Of a DNA stretch of 64,000 bases, positions 1-10,148 are shown piece after piece. Origin of the DNA: Coemansia sp. RSA 487 (lineage: Eukaryota; Kickxellomycota; Kickxellomycetes; Kickxellales; Kickxellaceae); the NCBI GenBank assembly GCA_027577595.1, contig JANBRJ010000093.1, positions 1 to 64,000 on the forward strand, given 5' to 3'. A model generated the notes under the pieces. That model ran no database searches. It was not told the origin of the DNA and saw nothing but the letters and a program-made list of their open reading frames with translations. The stretch's first letter is position 1, and each line of letters opens with the position of its first letter. The position numbers were made by a program, and so were the translations under genes.

Positions 1-756
1 TTGCTAATAGATCTAATACCAATATAACATGCTTTGTCAGTAACATTTTGCTCTATTTTTGACATTGCTCGTTCCAACAGCCTTCGTGTACTTTTGTTAC
101 TGTGCTTCTTTTATTGTCATTTGTAGCAATGGTAACCGCATACCGCACCATTGCAATTAGTAAGCTTTGGACTACAACATGTGTGATATTATTAATGGTC
201 TCGTATTTATGTAGAAGAGAGCCGAGGCACCTTCTAGGTCGTCAATGGACTTGATGGCGTCAAGACAAGCAGTAGATGAGAGCAATTGCAAATATCCGAG
301 ATAAGTATCCACAATTAATGATCTTCAACTGAAAACAAGGTCCAGGGATCATTTGTAATCATCTACTAATAAACAGCAAACCGGCTTTCTATATAATGGT
401 ATTGTCTACGCAATCTGACTATATGCCGATTAGATATCGCTTGCTATGCAAAAATGTTTAAACTAGAGTAATTTCAGTCATTGCAATGTGTAAATACATG
501 TGCCGTACGCCTTTCTATTTCCATTTTCTAATCTTTTGTCTAAAATAATTCGTATACCAAAAAAAAGTTTTATTCTTTCTATGGGCAAAAGCATCCAAAA
601 ATGATATTAATAAATTTAATGTAGATATACAAATGTAAAACATAAAATATTTACCAGTACCAGAGCTTACAACGAATCCAGTGATATGCCACATCTTTAG
701 AAAAATCTAAACTAGCCAAAGGTCTTCAATTTATTAAATTCAAAAAAAAACGTGTA
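1..756. other. Intergenic, AT-rich, no gene seen
   Basis: This stretch lies downstream of the 3' end of the nucleoporin gene. It is AT-rich with short poly-A and poly-T runs and stops in every frame. I see no tRNA-like fold, repeat array or conserved protein fragment. The last 100 bases probably hold the 3' UTR and polyadenylation signals of the minus-strand nucleoporin gene. Confidence 0.5.
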
Positions 757-3700
757 CTAAACAACTAGGCCACTTCCAACAAGACTGTCAAAGCATGTGC
801 GCGCCATTTTGAATGTGCGCAGGATGCGCATGTCTTGCGCCAACGGCAGGAGCGACGATGCAGCTGCTTTCGATCCAAGATCACCACCAATTGCAGCCTC
901 AATCTCCTGAATCAACCTGGTTACCACCGAAGCCATGTCTGAAATGGCGACAGAGCTCTTGACGCGCATATCGCATGCCTCAGACTTAGTGAACCAAAGG
1001 GCCTCGCATCCATCGTAGAAGCCGACAGGAGATTCAAAGCGTGTCGCCAGAGATGGCAGTGCAGCAAGAAGAGAGACCATACGCTGGTAGATGTCGCCAA
1101 TCTCCTCCTGCATGACATCGCCACAATCCTCATCGGACGCCGCAATACGTTCGAGAGCCGCTGGAAGATCCTCGACGGCCGCCAAAAACGACTCGTACAC
1201 CTGGCCGCCAGCCGCCCAGTCGCGCACCCGGGAGGTATCAAAGCCGCCAAGCACTTGCTTCAGAAGCCTGTAGTCACCGCAAAGAACAGCGTCAGGCGCA
1301 ATGCGCTGGAGCATCAGGGTGTGTGCTGCAGTATGCTCGCCAGCACGCAGCAAGCACGACAGATGGTGCATTGTTGCCTCGTCGTTGGCCACCTGGCGGT
1401 CCATGTCGTAACGGCTACGCGTCACATTTGCTTCGTCCAGCCAGTGCTCGGGAATGTGCAGCTCTCCAAGCAAAAATTCGTAGTCATTGGTGTCGTCGTG
1501 CTGAAGTGATCGCTCAAGCAGTGCGCGAATCGAGTGCGTACGATGAGCCTCGCTTGAGAGCTGTTGAAGTACGTAGCATGCCCACTGCCACAGGCCAAGG
1601 ACCTCGAGCTGAAACGCCCAACCTGCCAACAAACGGTCATACGTAAGCGGCTCGTCGAATCCACGCACCTTACGCACAACAAACAAAAGCCAAGCTAGCA
1701 GCGCCGGCATGCGCACGTCACCACGCGAAGGCGAAAAGCTCTGTGGTAAAAGCACATTTTCCAATGACTGTGTCGGGTCGCTGTACAAGCGCAGGAGCTG
1801 AAAGGCTGGGTCCCAAGCACCGCTTGTGCTAGCGTCGCAACCTGCATTCCACTCAGGCAGCGGCTGCGCAACTGAACCGTCCCCACCACCGCCACTGCTA
1901 TTGGCCGCTGTAAAGGCGCGCTGATAGCGAACAACTGCATCCACAACATCGTCAGCAGGCGAGCCCGAATACCACAGACTCAGGCCAAAGGCGCGCTTCC
2001 AGTCAAGGCCTGCCGCAACACGGTCTGGCGCGCCAGACAATAGCTCGTAGACGCGCTTATAGTCGTGCGACGCATCCATGCGGTCAAGCTGTGCGCGTAC
2101 CAGCTCCTGCACTTGGCGGTCATTGCCCCCGCCGCCAACCGCGCCTGCACCGCACTGCGCGACAAGCGTCGCAAGCCTGTAATCCCTGTGCGATGTTGCT
2201 GCTAAGCAAGCAGCTTCGATGCGGTGGCCAGTCAGCAGCGCAAACACCGACGCTGCGGCAGGAGACGACGAGCTGTTTGCCCCAGCATCCAGCAAATCAT
2301 GCTGCACAGAATCGTAGACAGCGCTCATCAGCCAGCGGGTAACTCCCTGGCGGCGCTTGACAGCTCTGACGCGCGGCGGCTGATCCGACGACTCGTCAAA
2401 AAGCAGCGATGCAAGATCTAACACCGCCTTGTCGCTGTCAGGCAGCTGCGCAAGAGATCCGATCACGTCGCCAATATTGGCTGGCCGGGTGCGGTAGGCC
2501 TTGACGGTCTCGAGATGCAGCGCGCGATTCTCTTCCAGAGATTTGTCGGCAGAGTGCACATGGCGTGCAATAGAGTCGACAACGATGGTCTGCTGCATAC
2601 CGCCGCCCTGCAGATAAACAAACTGCCCCTGCGGCCCAAAGGCGACGCGAAAGCTGCGTGCCATCATTAGGCCAGCGTCTGCGCGCATTCCAGAGCGGCC
2701 GTATGCAAGCGACCGCGCATAGGGCTGTGAGTGCTCGACTGACGATGGGTCGCTAGCGCGTAGGTACTTTCCAGGCGGCGGGAGATCAAGAGCAGCTACC
2801 GACGAAGCCACTGAATTGTCTGCAGTGTCAGAGTACGCGCTGCTAGAATCGATGGTTGGGGCAAACCCTCTGCGTACTGGAAACTGGTTGCTGAGCGAAT
2901 GGAAAGGACGCTTGCGCTTTGGACCGCTGGCTGCGGGAAACGAAAACGGAATGGCTGGCGACCTTGACTGGATGCGCGTGGCATTATTGCTTTGAATTGT
3001 AGCATCAGGCTGTGCAGCAGCCGATGTTGTCGAAAATAGCGACGCACGCATAACTGGAGCACGGCGCAGTGACTCTGCACGACGAGCACCAGCAAAGAGT
3101 TGCTTCGGCGGACCACTCACAAGATGGTGCTGTTGCTGCTGGGGTGGAGCCATGTCCTCTTCGTCGGCGCCATCTTCAGAAGGGTCATCCAGGCCGTAGC
3201 GCGAAAAGTGCTCGACCTTAAAGATCCATGCACCGTTGACAAAATCAATGAATTCAGTTTCTGCAATGCGACGTAAACGGCGGATATGCTTACGCACACG
3301 CGGGTCGTCCATGTGTGCGATAGGCGCGCCAGTCGCGCGGTCGATCGGCCAGCAGTCGTGCAGCGAAATGACAGCCGGAACATTGAGCCCCTGGCCGCGT
3401 GGCGGCTTGTTGCTCTCGTCTGGGTAGACAGTGCAGACACGATCATCAAACAGCACAACACCGCCGGCAATTGCGCTTAGCGACCCAACCGTCGTCAGAT
3501 CAACAGCCTTGTTAAAGCTGACCTGTCCGACACCATTGCGCCCAACAGTAAAGTTACGCACCGTGCGCAGCTGCTGCGTCGACATTGCACGCAGCTCGGC
3601 AAGCGATGGTTGCATCCAGTACTCGCCGTAGCCGTCTTCGTCGGCAGCAGGCTCGGTAGCCACATCGCTGGCATCGTCAACTTCCTCCTCATCGACCAGT

Positions 3701-6327
3701 GCATGTGTCGGTGCCGCTGGCTTCGCGGCCCAGGCATCAGAAGCACGAGGTATCGATGGAGGTGGCTGCTCTTTGGGAGCTGGTGTTGGTGCGACGACAG
3801 ACGATGCAAAACTAGGCCTGCGTGTAATAACCAGGCGCTTGACATTTGCATGCGGCAGCTGCATGTCAGCCGAAAGGAACCCGTCGCGCCCAAATATGCC
3901 GACCGTTGTCCCAGTGCGCGACCTGGCTGCTGGCGTTGCAGATACAGCAGGGGCTGGTGCGCGCATCCTAGAAACGGTGCTAGGTGCAGCAAACCCACGT
4001 GCGCGAAGGCGACTGCTGATTGCGGTAGACACGGCTGGCGACGCAGCAACTGCCAAACTCAGTCCGCGCTTCTTGCGCTCCACCTCCTTGTCGGCAATGC
4101 TGTCAGCTGCGGTAGTGCGCAGCGGCGTCGCTGTTAAATGGCTGCTGGCGCCTCCTGTTGCTGCTCTATTGGCAAGATTTGCAGTGTTGAACAGCGCATT
4201 AGCGCCATAAGGCTGTCTATCGATTTGAGTCGTGAATAGTCCTTGCTGTTGCTGCTGCTGCTGTTGTTGTGGTTGCAACGACGCTGCTGCCAAATTCATC
4301 TGCGGCTGCTGTTGTTGTGCTGGCTGCTGCACACCAAACAAACCTCCTCCGGCTGACGAGCCAAATATCCCGCCAGTCCCAGCTGCAGTCGCACCGCCGA
4401 TTGCAGTGCTAGCTGCTGGCTTTGTTCCAAACAGGCCACCGCCAAACCCAGTGTTGCTGCTGCCGCTCGCATTAAACCCAGTGCCGGTCGAGCCGAATAG
4501 ACCGCCGCCAGTAGACCCAGCAGCGTTGGTACCAAACAACCCGCCTCCGCCAGTAGCTCCAGGTGCCGCTACAGTACTAGCTGCTGGCGCAGTGCTTCCA
4601 AACAGGCTACTGCCACCACCAATGCCCATGCCGGTTCCAGCAGCAGGCTTGCTTGCAAAAAGCCCACCACCACCCATGGTCGTAGCAGTGCCACCGGAAG
4701 TCCCAAACAATCCACCTCCAGCAGTATTAGCGGTACCAGTGCTAGTGGCACCAAACAGGCCGCCTCCGCCGCCAGTACTGGCTGCACCGGTATTTGTTGC
4801 ACCAAACAGTCCTCCTCCGGTGGCGCCACCGCTGGCGTTCGTCGCTCCAAATAGACTACTACCAGTTGCTGGTGCGGATGTTGCGGTGCCAAAGAGTCTG
4901 TCGCCGCCCCCGCCGCCGGTGTTAGCACCACTGGCGGTGGTAGTACCAAAGAGCCCGCCACCACCAGTGTTGGTAGTCCCAAAGCCGGTTGTCGGTGCAG
5001 TGCTTGTAGCGCCAAATCCGGTGGTAGCTGCCGGCTTGCTGCCAAATAGTCCACCACTAGGGTTGCCAGTTCCAAATGGTCCGCCGGCACTGGTGGTGTT
5101 TGTGGCGCCAAATCCTGAGGTTGGTGCGGTACTGGTGGCACCAAACCCAGTGGCTGCTGGCTTGGTACCAAATAACCCACTTCCCGTGCTAGCACCGCCA
5201 GTATTACTTGATCCAAATAAGCCGGTATTGGTGCTTGTTCCACCAAAGCCGAACCCGCCACCACCACTACTACCGGCTGCGGTATTTCCTCCGCCAAATC
5301 CGCCTGTAGTTCCAGTCTGGCCAAACGCACCACCACCACCAGTTCCTCCCGTGCTGGCTCCAAAGCCAGTAGACAGGCCAAAGCCGGTTGTGCCTGCCGT
5401 GCTTGTGGTCGGCTGGGAGGTCATTGTCGACCCAAAGGCACCGCCGGTGGTGGTGCTGCCAAAGGCCGATGGCTTGGCACCAAACCCAGTCGTGGCAGAC
5501 GAGGCGCCAAAGCCTGTCGATGCCGGGGTCTGGCCAAACAAGCCAGTGCTAGCTGCTGGCGCAGTGTTGCCAAAGCTTGAAGTACCGCTACCAAACGCAC
5601 CAGTACCGGTGCTGGTGCCTACACCCATACCGCCAAAAGCTGGCTTGGCGCCAAAGCCGGTGGTTCCGGTGGTGCTAGCCTGGCCGAATCCGCCGATTCC
5701 ACTGCCGCTTGCAAAGCCTCCCCCAGATGCTCCAAAGCCAGTGGCAGGCTTGCTTGGTGTTGCCACAGCGCCAAACGCTCCGCCCCCACCTAATCCACTA
5801 GTAGTTGCACCAAAGGCCCCGCTACCCGCACCAGAAGTTGCAGGCTGGCCAAAAATGCTGACACCAGAGTCGGCCTTCTTGCGGCCAGCTTGGTAGTCCT
5901 GGACCCGCAGCTCCTCCGGCGACGCGTCGCTGTACGCGCTCATAAACGAAATATGGTTGTAGATATCCTTCCTCCCGGCCGGACCGCGCTCAGTATATGG
6001 CTCAAATGGTACGCGCGCAGAGCCGGTTGCCTGCTGTTGTTGCTGGGTGGGAGCGCCAAACGCGCCAGTACTGGCAGAACCAAAGGCGCCTGTGGTAGCG
6101 GTGTTGCTGCTACCACCAAACAGACTCGATGTTGCACCTGGAGCGGAGGTGGCGCTTCCAAAGGCACCGCCTGTCGATGACGATGTTCCGAACCTACCAA
6201 ATGCGCCGCCAGTGCCAGTGCCTCCGCTGCTGCTGGCTTGGCCAAAGCCTCCAAAGCCGCTGCTGGTGTTTCCAAACCCACCGCTTCCGGTGCTGTTGGT
6301 GTTTCCAAACCCACCAGAACCAAACAT
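757..6327 (-). CDS. NUP145 (Nup98-96): Nup98-96 type nucleoporin precursor
   Basis: A single 1856-residue frame encodes a nuclear pore precursor of the Nup98-96/Nup145 family. Residues 1 to about 750 are a very dense field of FG, GLFG and GGGLFG repeats in Gly/Thr/Ser/Ala-rich spacers, the cohesive permeability-barrier type. A GLEBS-like segment, where Rae1/Gle2 would bind, interrupts them at about residues 108-150. Poly-Gln tracts follow near residues 670-700. The autoproteolytic domain spans about 895-1045 and ends in HFS, with the predicted cut between Phe1041 and Ser1042. The remaining 815 residues are helical and match the Nup96/Nup145C scaffold of the Y complex. The start ATG directly precedes the first FG repeats. 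The gene is intronless. Cleavage is known for the family and inferred here from the intact HFS site. Family assignment is very secure. Confidence 0.96.
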   Translation of the reverse strand: MFGSGGFGNTNSTGSGGFGNTSSGFGGFGQASSSGGTGTGGAFGRFGTSSSTGGAFGSATSAPGATSSLFGGSSNTATTGAFGSASTGAFGAPTQQQQQATGSARVPFEPYTERGPAGRKDIYNHISFMSAYSDASPEELRVQDYQAGRKKADSGVSIFGQPATSGAGSGAFGATTSGLGGGGAFGAVATPSKPATGFGASGGGFASGSGIGGFGQASTTGTTGFGAKPAFGGMGVGTSTGTGAFGSGTSSFGNTAPAASTGLFGQTPASTGFGASSATTGFGAKPSAFGSTTTGGAFGSTMTSQPTTSTAGTTGFGLSTGFGASTGGTGGGGAFGQTGTTGGFGGGNTAAGSSGGGGFGFGGTSTNTGLFGSSNTGGASTGSGLFGTKPAATGFGATSTAPTSGFGATNTTSAGGPFGTGNPSGGLFGSKPAATTGFGATSTAPTTGFGTTNTGGGGLFGTTTASGANTGGGGGDRLFGTATSAPATGSSLFGATNASGGATGGGLFGATNTGAASTGGGGGLFGATSTGTANTAGGGLFGTSGGTATTMGGGGLFASKPAAGTGMGIGGGSSLFGSTAPAASTVAAPGATGGGGLFGTNAAGSTGGGLFGSTGTGFNASGSSNTGFGGGLFGTKPAASTAIGGATAAGTGGIFGSSAGGGLFGVQQPAQQQQPQMNLAAASLQPQQQQQQQQQGLFTTQIDRQPYGANALFNTANLANRAATGGASSHLTATPLRTTAADSIADKEVERKKRGLSLAVAASPAVSTAISSRLRARGFAAPSTVSRMRAPAPAVSATPAARSRTGTTVGIFGRDGFLSADMQLPHANVKRLVITRRPSFASSVVAPTPAPKEQPPPSIPRASDAWAAKPAAPTHALVDEEEVDDASDVATEPAADEDGYGEYWMQPSLAELRAMSTQQLRTVRNFTVGRNGVGQVSFNKAVDLTTVGSLSAIAGGVVLFDDRVCTVYPDESNKPPRGQGLNVPAVISLHDCWPIDRATGAPIAHMDDPRVRKHIRRLRRIAETEFIDFVNGAWIFKVEHFSRYGLDDPSEDGADEEDMAPPQQQQHHLVSGPPKQLFAGARRAESLRRAPVMRASLFSTTSAAAQPDATIQSNNATRIQSRSPAIPFSFPAASGPKRKRPFHSLSNQFPVRRGFAPTIDSSSAYSDTADNSVASSVAALDLPPPGKYLRASDPSSVEHSQPYARSLAYGRSGMRADAGLMMARSFRVAFGPQGQFVYLQGGGMQQTIVVDSIARHVHSADKSLEENRALHLETVKAYRTRPANIGDVIGSLAQLPDSDKAVLDLASLLFDESSDQPPRVRAVKRRQGVTRWLMSAVYDSVQHDLLDAGANSSSSPAAASVFALLTGHRIEAACLAATSHRDYRLATLVAQCGAGAVGGGGNDRQVQELVRAQLDRMDASHDYKRVYELLSGAPDRVAAGLDWKRAFGLSLWYSGSPADDVVDAVVRYQRAFTAANSSGGGGDGSVAQPLPEWNAGCDASTSGAWDPAFQLLRLYSDPTQSLENVLLPQSFSPSRGDVRMPALLAWLLFVVRKVRGFDEPLTYDRLLAGWAFQLEVLGLWQWACYVLQQLSSEAHRTHSIRALLERSLQHDDTNDYEFLLGELHIPEHWLDEANVTRSRYDMDRQVANDEATMHHLSCLLRAGEHTAAHTLMLQRIAPDAVLCGDYRLLKQVLGGFDTSRVRDWAAGGQVYESFLAAVEDLPAALERIAASDEDCGDVMQEEIGDIYQRMVSLLAALPSLATRFESPVGFYDGCEALWFTKSEACDMRVKSSVAISDMASVVTRLIQEIEAAIGGDLGSKAAASSLLPLAQDMRILRTFKMARTCFDSLVGSGLVV

Positions 6328-6568
6328 AATGAGCTCGTACCTTTAGCAAGATTTATAAAAACGAAAAGGAATAGCCAATCTGTTTTTTTTGGAGGGATTT
6401 TGTTGAAATCCGTGTATATAAAATAAAAGAAAAAAGCTGAATAGAAAAGAAAAAGTAAAAAAATGGCACATTCATCAAAAAATTTATTTAAAAAAAACGC
6501 GTGAATTCTTGGAAATTGTAAACACATTTTTGACCACGTGAGCAAATGGAATATTGATCAGACTACTG

Positions 6569-6763
6569 CTAATCGCTAGATCTCCAAACGTCAGACGACA
6601 GCATAGACGACAGCTGCCGCAGCTGCTGGGCAATACCATTTGGTGCCAGCTGGACGCCAGGCTCGTTGTTTAGGAACTTTGTCATTGCCTTTGCGGCGGA
6701 TGATTCCTTGACGTCTTTGTTCTTCTCCTCGCGGATAACCAGCGGTCTCTGGGTAGCAGACAT
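6569..6763 (-). CDS. Small conserved-looking protein, 64 aa
   Basis: A 64-residue frame begins MSATQRPLVIREE and lies between two same-strand genes with about 200-base spacers on each side. The protein is hydrophilic, with a basic/acidic N-terminal third, a middle segment (SSAAKAMTKFLNN) and a Gln/Leu/Ser-rich end that could form a short helix (IAQQLRQLSSML). There is no signal peptide or membrane segment. GC content and codon use match neighbouring genes better than the AT-rich spacers around it, which is the main reason to call it real. I do not recognise the family. It may be a nuclear or nucleolar small protein, but nothing in the sequence proves that. Confidence 0.5.
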   Translation of the reverse strand: MSATQRPLVIREEKNKDVKESSAAKAMTKFLNNEPGVQLAPNGIAQQLRQLSSMLSSDVWRSSD

Positions 6764-6959
6764 TTGGAGGATCCAATTCGAGTTATAAAGTGTATTAGAG
6801 TTGTGTGGTGGATATAAAGTACAGAGAAAAATGGCGATTCATTCAAAGTGGAAATGAAACGAAAAAAAAAAACTATATTCTAAACGAAGCAAGAAAGGGG
6901 TGAAAAAAAATTCAACCAATCGATCAAAAATAAAAAATAAAAATTTTAGTTACAAAGTC

Positions 6960-9044
6960 TCAATCGTTGTTGGTACTCCGTGTGTACCTCAACACGTCCT
7001 TGCGCGTGACTAAGCCAACAAGCTGGCCGTCATCTTCGCTGGTAACCAGGATGACTCGCGGACCGAGCTTGCGGAAAATCTCTGCAGTGGTCTCTGCGGA
7101 TGTGCGGGGGCGCACCGTCACAGGACTTGTGTTGACGATATGTGCCAGCGACACGGTGGCTGCTTCCGACAGATCGGACAGCTCACGCGCTCCTCCAAAA
7201 GATACAACAGATCGAGACAAGAGAGGGGTCTCGGCCAGCTCGTTGACTATATTGCTGTGCGAGACGTAGCCAACCAGGCGCATATCGTGCAGGTTGTCGA
7301 CGACAGGGAAGCCGCGGATGGCGGTGGCCGACGCAGCATCGAGGATGCGCTGCAACTCACTGGCTGGCAGCCCACTGGCAGGAAGAACATGGGAGTCGTC
7401 GGCGGCATGCATCAGCGCAGCAGCAGGCTTGTCCAGCAGAAGCGGCTGGTTGTCGGCCTCCTCAACAAACGGCAGACCATTGAGAAGCATCAGCTGCTCG
7501 GAGATGCCGCCCTCGACAAGCATATCGCCGACAACCTTTGCTACCATGACGACGATCATGGTAGGCACTATGAAGTTGATAGCGCCAGTCAGCTCGTACA
7601 TGATGACGACAACAGCAACGGTGACCTTTGTGACACCGCTCATTGCTGCAGCAGCGCCCAGGAAGGCGTACGTCGCCGGAGTGATGCACGGCGTGTCTGG
7701 CGCACACTGCGCAAACACGCGCCACTTGGGGTGCGCGTTGTGCGCCATCTGCACGACGGTGCCCAGCATCCGGCCAAAACTCGCGCCAATGGCCATGCTG
7801 GGCACAAAGATGCCGCATGGCACCTTGCAGCCGTACGCAAGCACGGTTCCGGCGCTGCGGATGGCGGTTGCCCAGAAAAGCGCCCATACCACGGACGTCG
7901 CATGCGCAGGCATGCACAGGCGGCTGGACGAGCCGGGCGAGCCGCATTCCTGCAGCAGCTCCGACAGCAGCTCGCCCATGTCCTTGCGCGTGTACGAGTT
8001 GGTGTGTGTGACAGCTGTCGTGGCCAGCGCCAGGATGGCTACCTCGCGCACAGCGCCAAGCGTCGCCGAGTGCCGCTTGCGCAGCGCGGCAACGCGGAGG
8101 TTCAGGCGGATGCACAGCCCGCCGTAGACGCCACCAAACACGCCGAGAAGCACAAAGAACAGGATCTCAAAGAAGTGCCAGTCGCGGTCGTACGTGGCCT
8201 GGAACATGACCAGCTTGCCTGTCCAGAACGGATTCATTGCCTGCAGGCTGACGGTGGCCACCAGCGCACACAAGAAGCTGCGCCAGAGCGTCTTGCGCGG
8301 GAAATGCGAGCTCAGGTCCTCCAGCGAGAAAAGCACCCCGCCGATCGGCGCACCAAACGCAACCGCTACGCCGGCGGCTGCCGATGCCGAGACGATCTCG
8401 CGCCGCCGGGAAGCGCTGGCGCGGTACTTTGCAAAGTTGCGCGAAACGACGTTTCCGACGCAGCAGCCCATATGCACAGCGGGGCCCTCCTTGCCGACGC
8501 TCAGACCAGACGCAACTGCCATCGCCAGACCGATGCTCTTCATCAGCAGCGTCCATCCACCCATGAATCCGCGCACCGAGTATCCGCTCAGCGTCGCCTT
8601 GATCTCTGGCAGCCCCGACCCCGCCGCCATCGGCGCATATGCGCGCACCAGCCACGCACACAGCGTCGCCACGCCGGTCCCAACAGCCACAAACCCTAGC
8701 CACCGCACAACCGCTGCGTGCCTGCCAAGCAGCAGCTGGTCCCATGTCGCCCACTGCGCACAGCTGCTGCCGGGCTCTTCCCAGCAGCAGAACTCCTCGT
8801 TGAGCCACCACCCGGTCGTGCACACGCCCAGCTTCAGGTCGCTCAGCCATTCCGTCACTATCGATATGAACGCTGTGTTGACGCCTATCAACGCTCCCAC
8901 CACAACAACCACCATCCACGACACTGCTGCGTCATACGCAAGGTGCACCCATGCACGAGGTAGCCGTTGCTGTCGCTGCTGCTCTTTGGCGCCATCGTCC
9001 ACCCAATCGACTGTTGTGAATTCGTCAAACCGCGCCGTCGACAT
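6960..9044 (-). CDS. CLC-family chloride channel/antiporter
   Basis: This encodes a CLC chloride transporter of about 694 residues, most like the fungal Gef1 and animal CLC-3/4/5 endomembrane group. Three chloride-site motifs are present: GSGLPEIK at about residue 140, GKEGPAVH at about 183 with the gating glutamate, and GIFVPS at about 408. The C-terminal 150 residues look like a pair of CBS domains. The open frame runs further upstream but opens with TTG; the ATG at 9044 (MSTARFDEF) gives the normal cytosolic N-terminus, so I start there. In the helix that carries the proton glutamate of exchangers, the usual Glu-Glu pair reads Glu-Asp (FSLEDLSSHF, about residue 242). Coupled exchange is therefore likely but not certain. 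Expected location is Golgi, vacuole or endosome. Confidence 0.93.
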   Translation of the reverse strand: MSTARFDEFTTVDWVDDGAKEQQRQQRLPRAWVHLAYDAAVSWMVVVVVGALIGVNTAFISIVTEWLSDLKLGVCTTGWWLNEEFCCWEEPGSSCAQWATWDQLLLGRHAAVVRWLGFVAVGTGVATLCAWLVRAYAPMAAGSGLPEIKATLSGYSVRGFMGGWTLLMKSIGLAMAVASGLSVGKEGPAVHMGCCVGNVVSRNFAKYRASASRRREIVSASAAAGVAVAFGAPIGGVLFSLEDLSSHFPRKTLWRSFLCALVATVSLQAMNPFWTGKLVMFQATYDRDWHFFEILFFVLLGVFGGVYGGLCIRLNLRVAALRKRHSATLGAVREVAILALATTAVTHTNSYTRKDMGELLSELLQECGSPGSSSRLCMPAHATSVVWALFWATAIRSAGTVLAYGCKVPCGIFVPSMAIGASFGRMLGTVVQMAHNAHPKWRVFAQCAPDTPCITPATYAFLGAAAAMSGVTKVTVAVVVIMYELTGAINFIVPTMIVVMVAKVVGDMLVEGGISEQLMLLNGLPFVEEADNQPLLLDKPAAALMHAADDSHVLPASGLPASELQRILDAASATAIRGFPVVDNLHDMRLVGYVSHSNIVNELAETPLLSRSVVSFGGARELSDLSEAATVSLAHIVNTSPVTVRPRTSAETTAEIFRKLGPRVILVTSEDDGQLVGLVTRKDVLRYTRSTNND

Positions 9045-9152
9045 TATTTTCAGAATCTGGAGTAGATTGCATTTAAAGTAGAAAAAAGAACCCTCAAGAA
9101 AAAGCAAGTGATGGGAGAATTGTTTTATTTGGGGCTGATGCATCAATTATTT

Positions 9153-10148
9153 CTAGACATTGTTGTAAACAGGCGCTGCCGCTCTCCTCCTGCTGTCAAT
9201 GAGCTGGGCTGACGACTCGGACTTTTCCTCCTGCTGCTGATTCTGGCTATTCAGCCTGTGCGCATCCTCTGAAGGACTGCTTTGCTCAAGCGCCTCGCCG
9301 CTGCTTCTGCGCGGAAAGTTGGGTCCAATGTACAAAATGATGTAGACCAGGAACGCCAGAAACACAACAATTGTGTCAAACACATAGAACGCCCACTCTG
9401 CGCTGTAGATCTTGCCACCGTAGCCGTCGGCAAACTCGGCAATACGATATATGGACCGAATGTAGAGGAGCACCGTGGTCAATGTGATGTTGATCATAAC
9501 CTTGCGCTTGGCCGCAGTCTGTGAACGATCCCGCGGTCCCTGCTGGACCAGGTACTCGGGCTTGCGCCACACGTAAATAGCAGTCACCAGAAAGCACGCA
9601 AAGAAGAACAGCTGTACCACAAGGCCAATAAGCACAACGGTCTTTCCGGTATCGCGCGTCTTAAACGACGTCATCATCCCGCCACCAGCGCCCTGCATTG
9701 CAATTGAAAACAGGTCGCTCGAAAAGTAGAACCAGTTGACAAACTTGGGTTTGAGCCAGAACCGCCACTTGGATTTGTTCTTAGCGCCCATGCGGCTGTT
9801 GTTCATGCGAATAATCTCGCCTATGGTTTTGTAGTTGAACAATGCAATGGCGTTTGGCGGCAGCAAAAGAAAAAGCGTCATCAAAACATACAACCCGAAT
9901 GTTGTCTTTGTCACGCACACCGTGCGGAACACGTACCCAAGCGCCTCGGCATATGCGGTACCGCTCAGAATGTGCACCCAGCGCTGTGCCCGCGCACGCA
10001 CGCCGAGGATAACCAGAATTGTACCTACTACAAAGTACACTGCTAGCGATACTTCTGGATACACGCCTGCTGGCATGTATGTAAAGTACTTTAGTCGCTC
10101 ATCGACTCCAATACCGTTCCAAATGTCTACAGCACTATCTGCCGCCAT
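9153..10148 (-). CDS. RTA1-like seven-TM lipid exporter
   Basis: A 331-residue polytopic membrane protein of the fungal-specific RTA1/RTM1 (lipid-translocating exporter) family. The family signature is clear in the C-terminal half: an RSIYRIAEFADGYGG segment followed by SAEWAFYVFD and a last hydrophobic helix. I count seven hydrophobic segments, with a short outside N-terminus and a charged Ser/Gln/Glu-rich cytosolic tail of about 50 residues. Known members act at the plasma membrane in resistance to 7-aminocholesterol, sphingoid bases or toxic molasses; the substrate here cannot be read from sequence. The gene is intronless, lies about 110 bases from the CLC start and reads on the same strand. 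Confidence 0.92.
   Translation of the reverse strand: MAADSAVDIWNGIGVDERLKYFTYMPAGVYPEVSLAVYFVVGTILVILGVRARAQRWVHILSGTAYAEALGYVFRTVCVTKTTFGLYVLMTLFLLLPPNAIALFNYKTIGEIIRMNNSRMGAKNKSKWRFWLKPKFVNWFYFSSDLFSIAMQGAGGGMMTSFKTRDTGKTVVLIGLVVQLFFFACFLVTAIYVWRKPEYLVQQGPRDRSQTAAKRKVMINITLTTVLLYIRSIYRIAEFADGYGGKIYSAEWAFYVFDTIVVFLAFLVYIILYIGPNFPRRSSGEALEQSSPSEDAHRLNSQNQQQEEKSESSAQLIDSRRRAAAPVYNNV

Noticed and set aside
4232-5896. 554-codon Pro-rich open frame on the plus strand
   Set aside because: It is the exact antisense of the GGGLFG/FG repeats of Nup98-96; glycine-rich sense codons give a Pro/Val/Ala-rich antisense without stops. No gene features.
7140-8699. 519-codon open frame antisense to the CLC gene
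   Set aside because: Mirrors a GC-rich coding sequence on the other strand, has His/Arg/Gln-rich random composition and opens with a non-conserved sequence; no domain.
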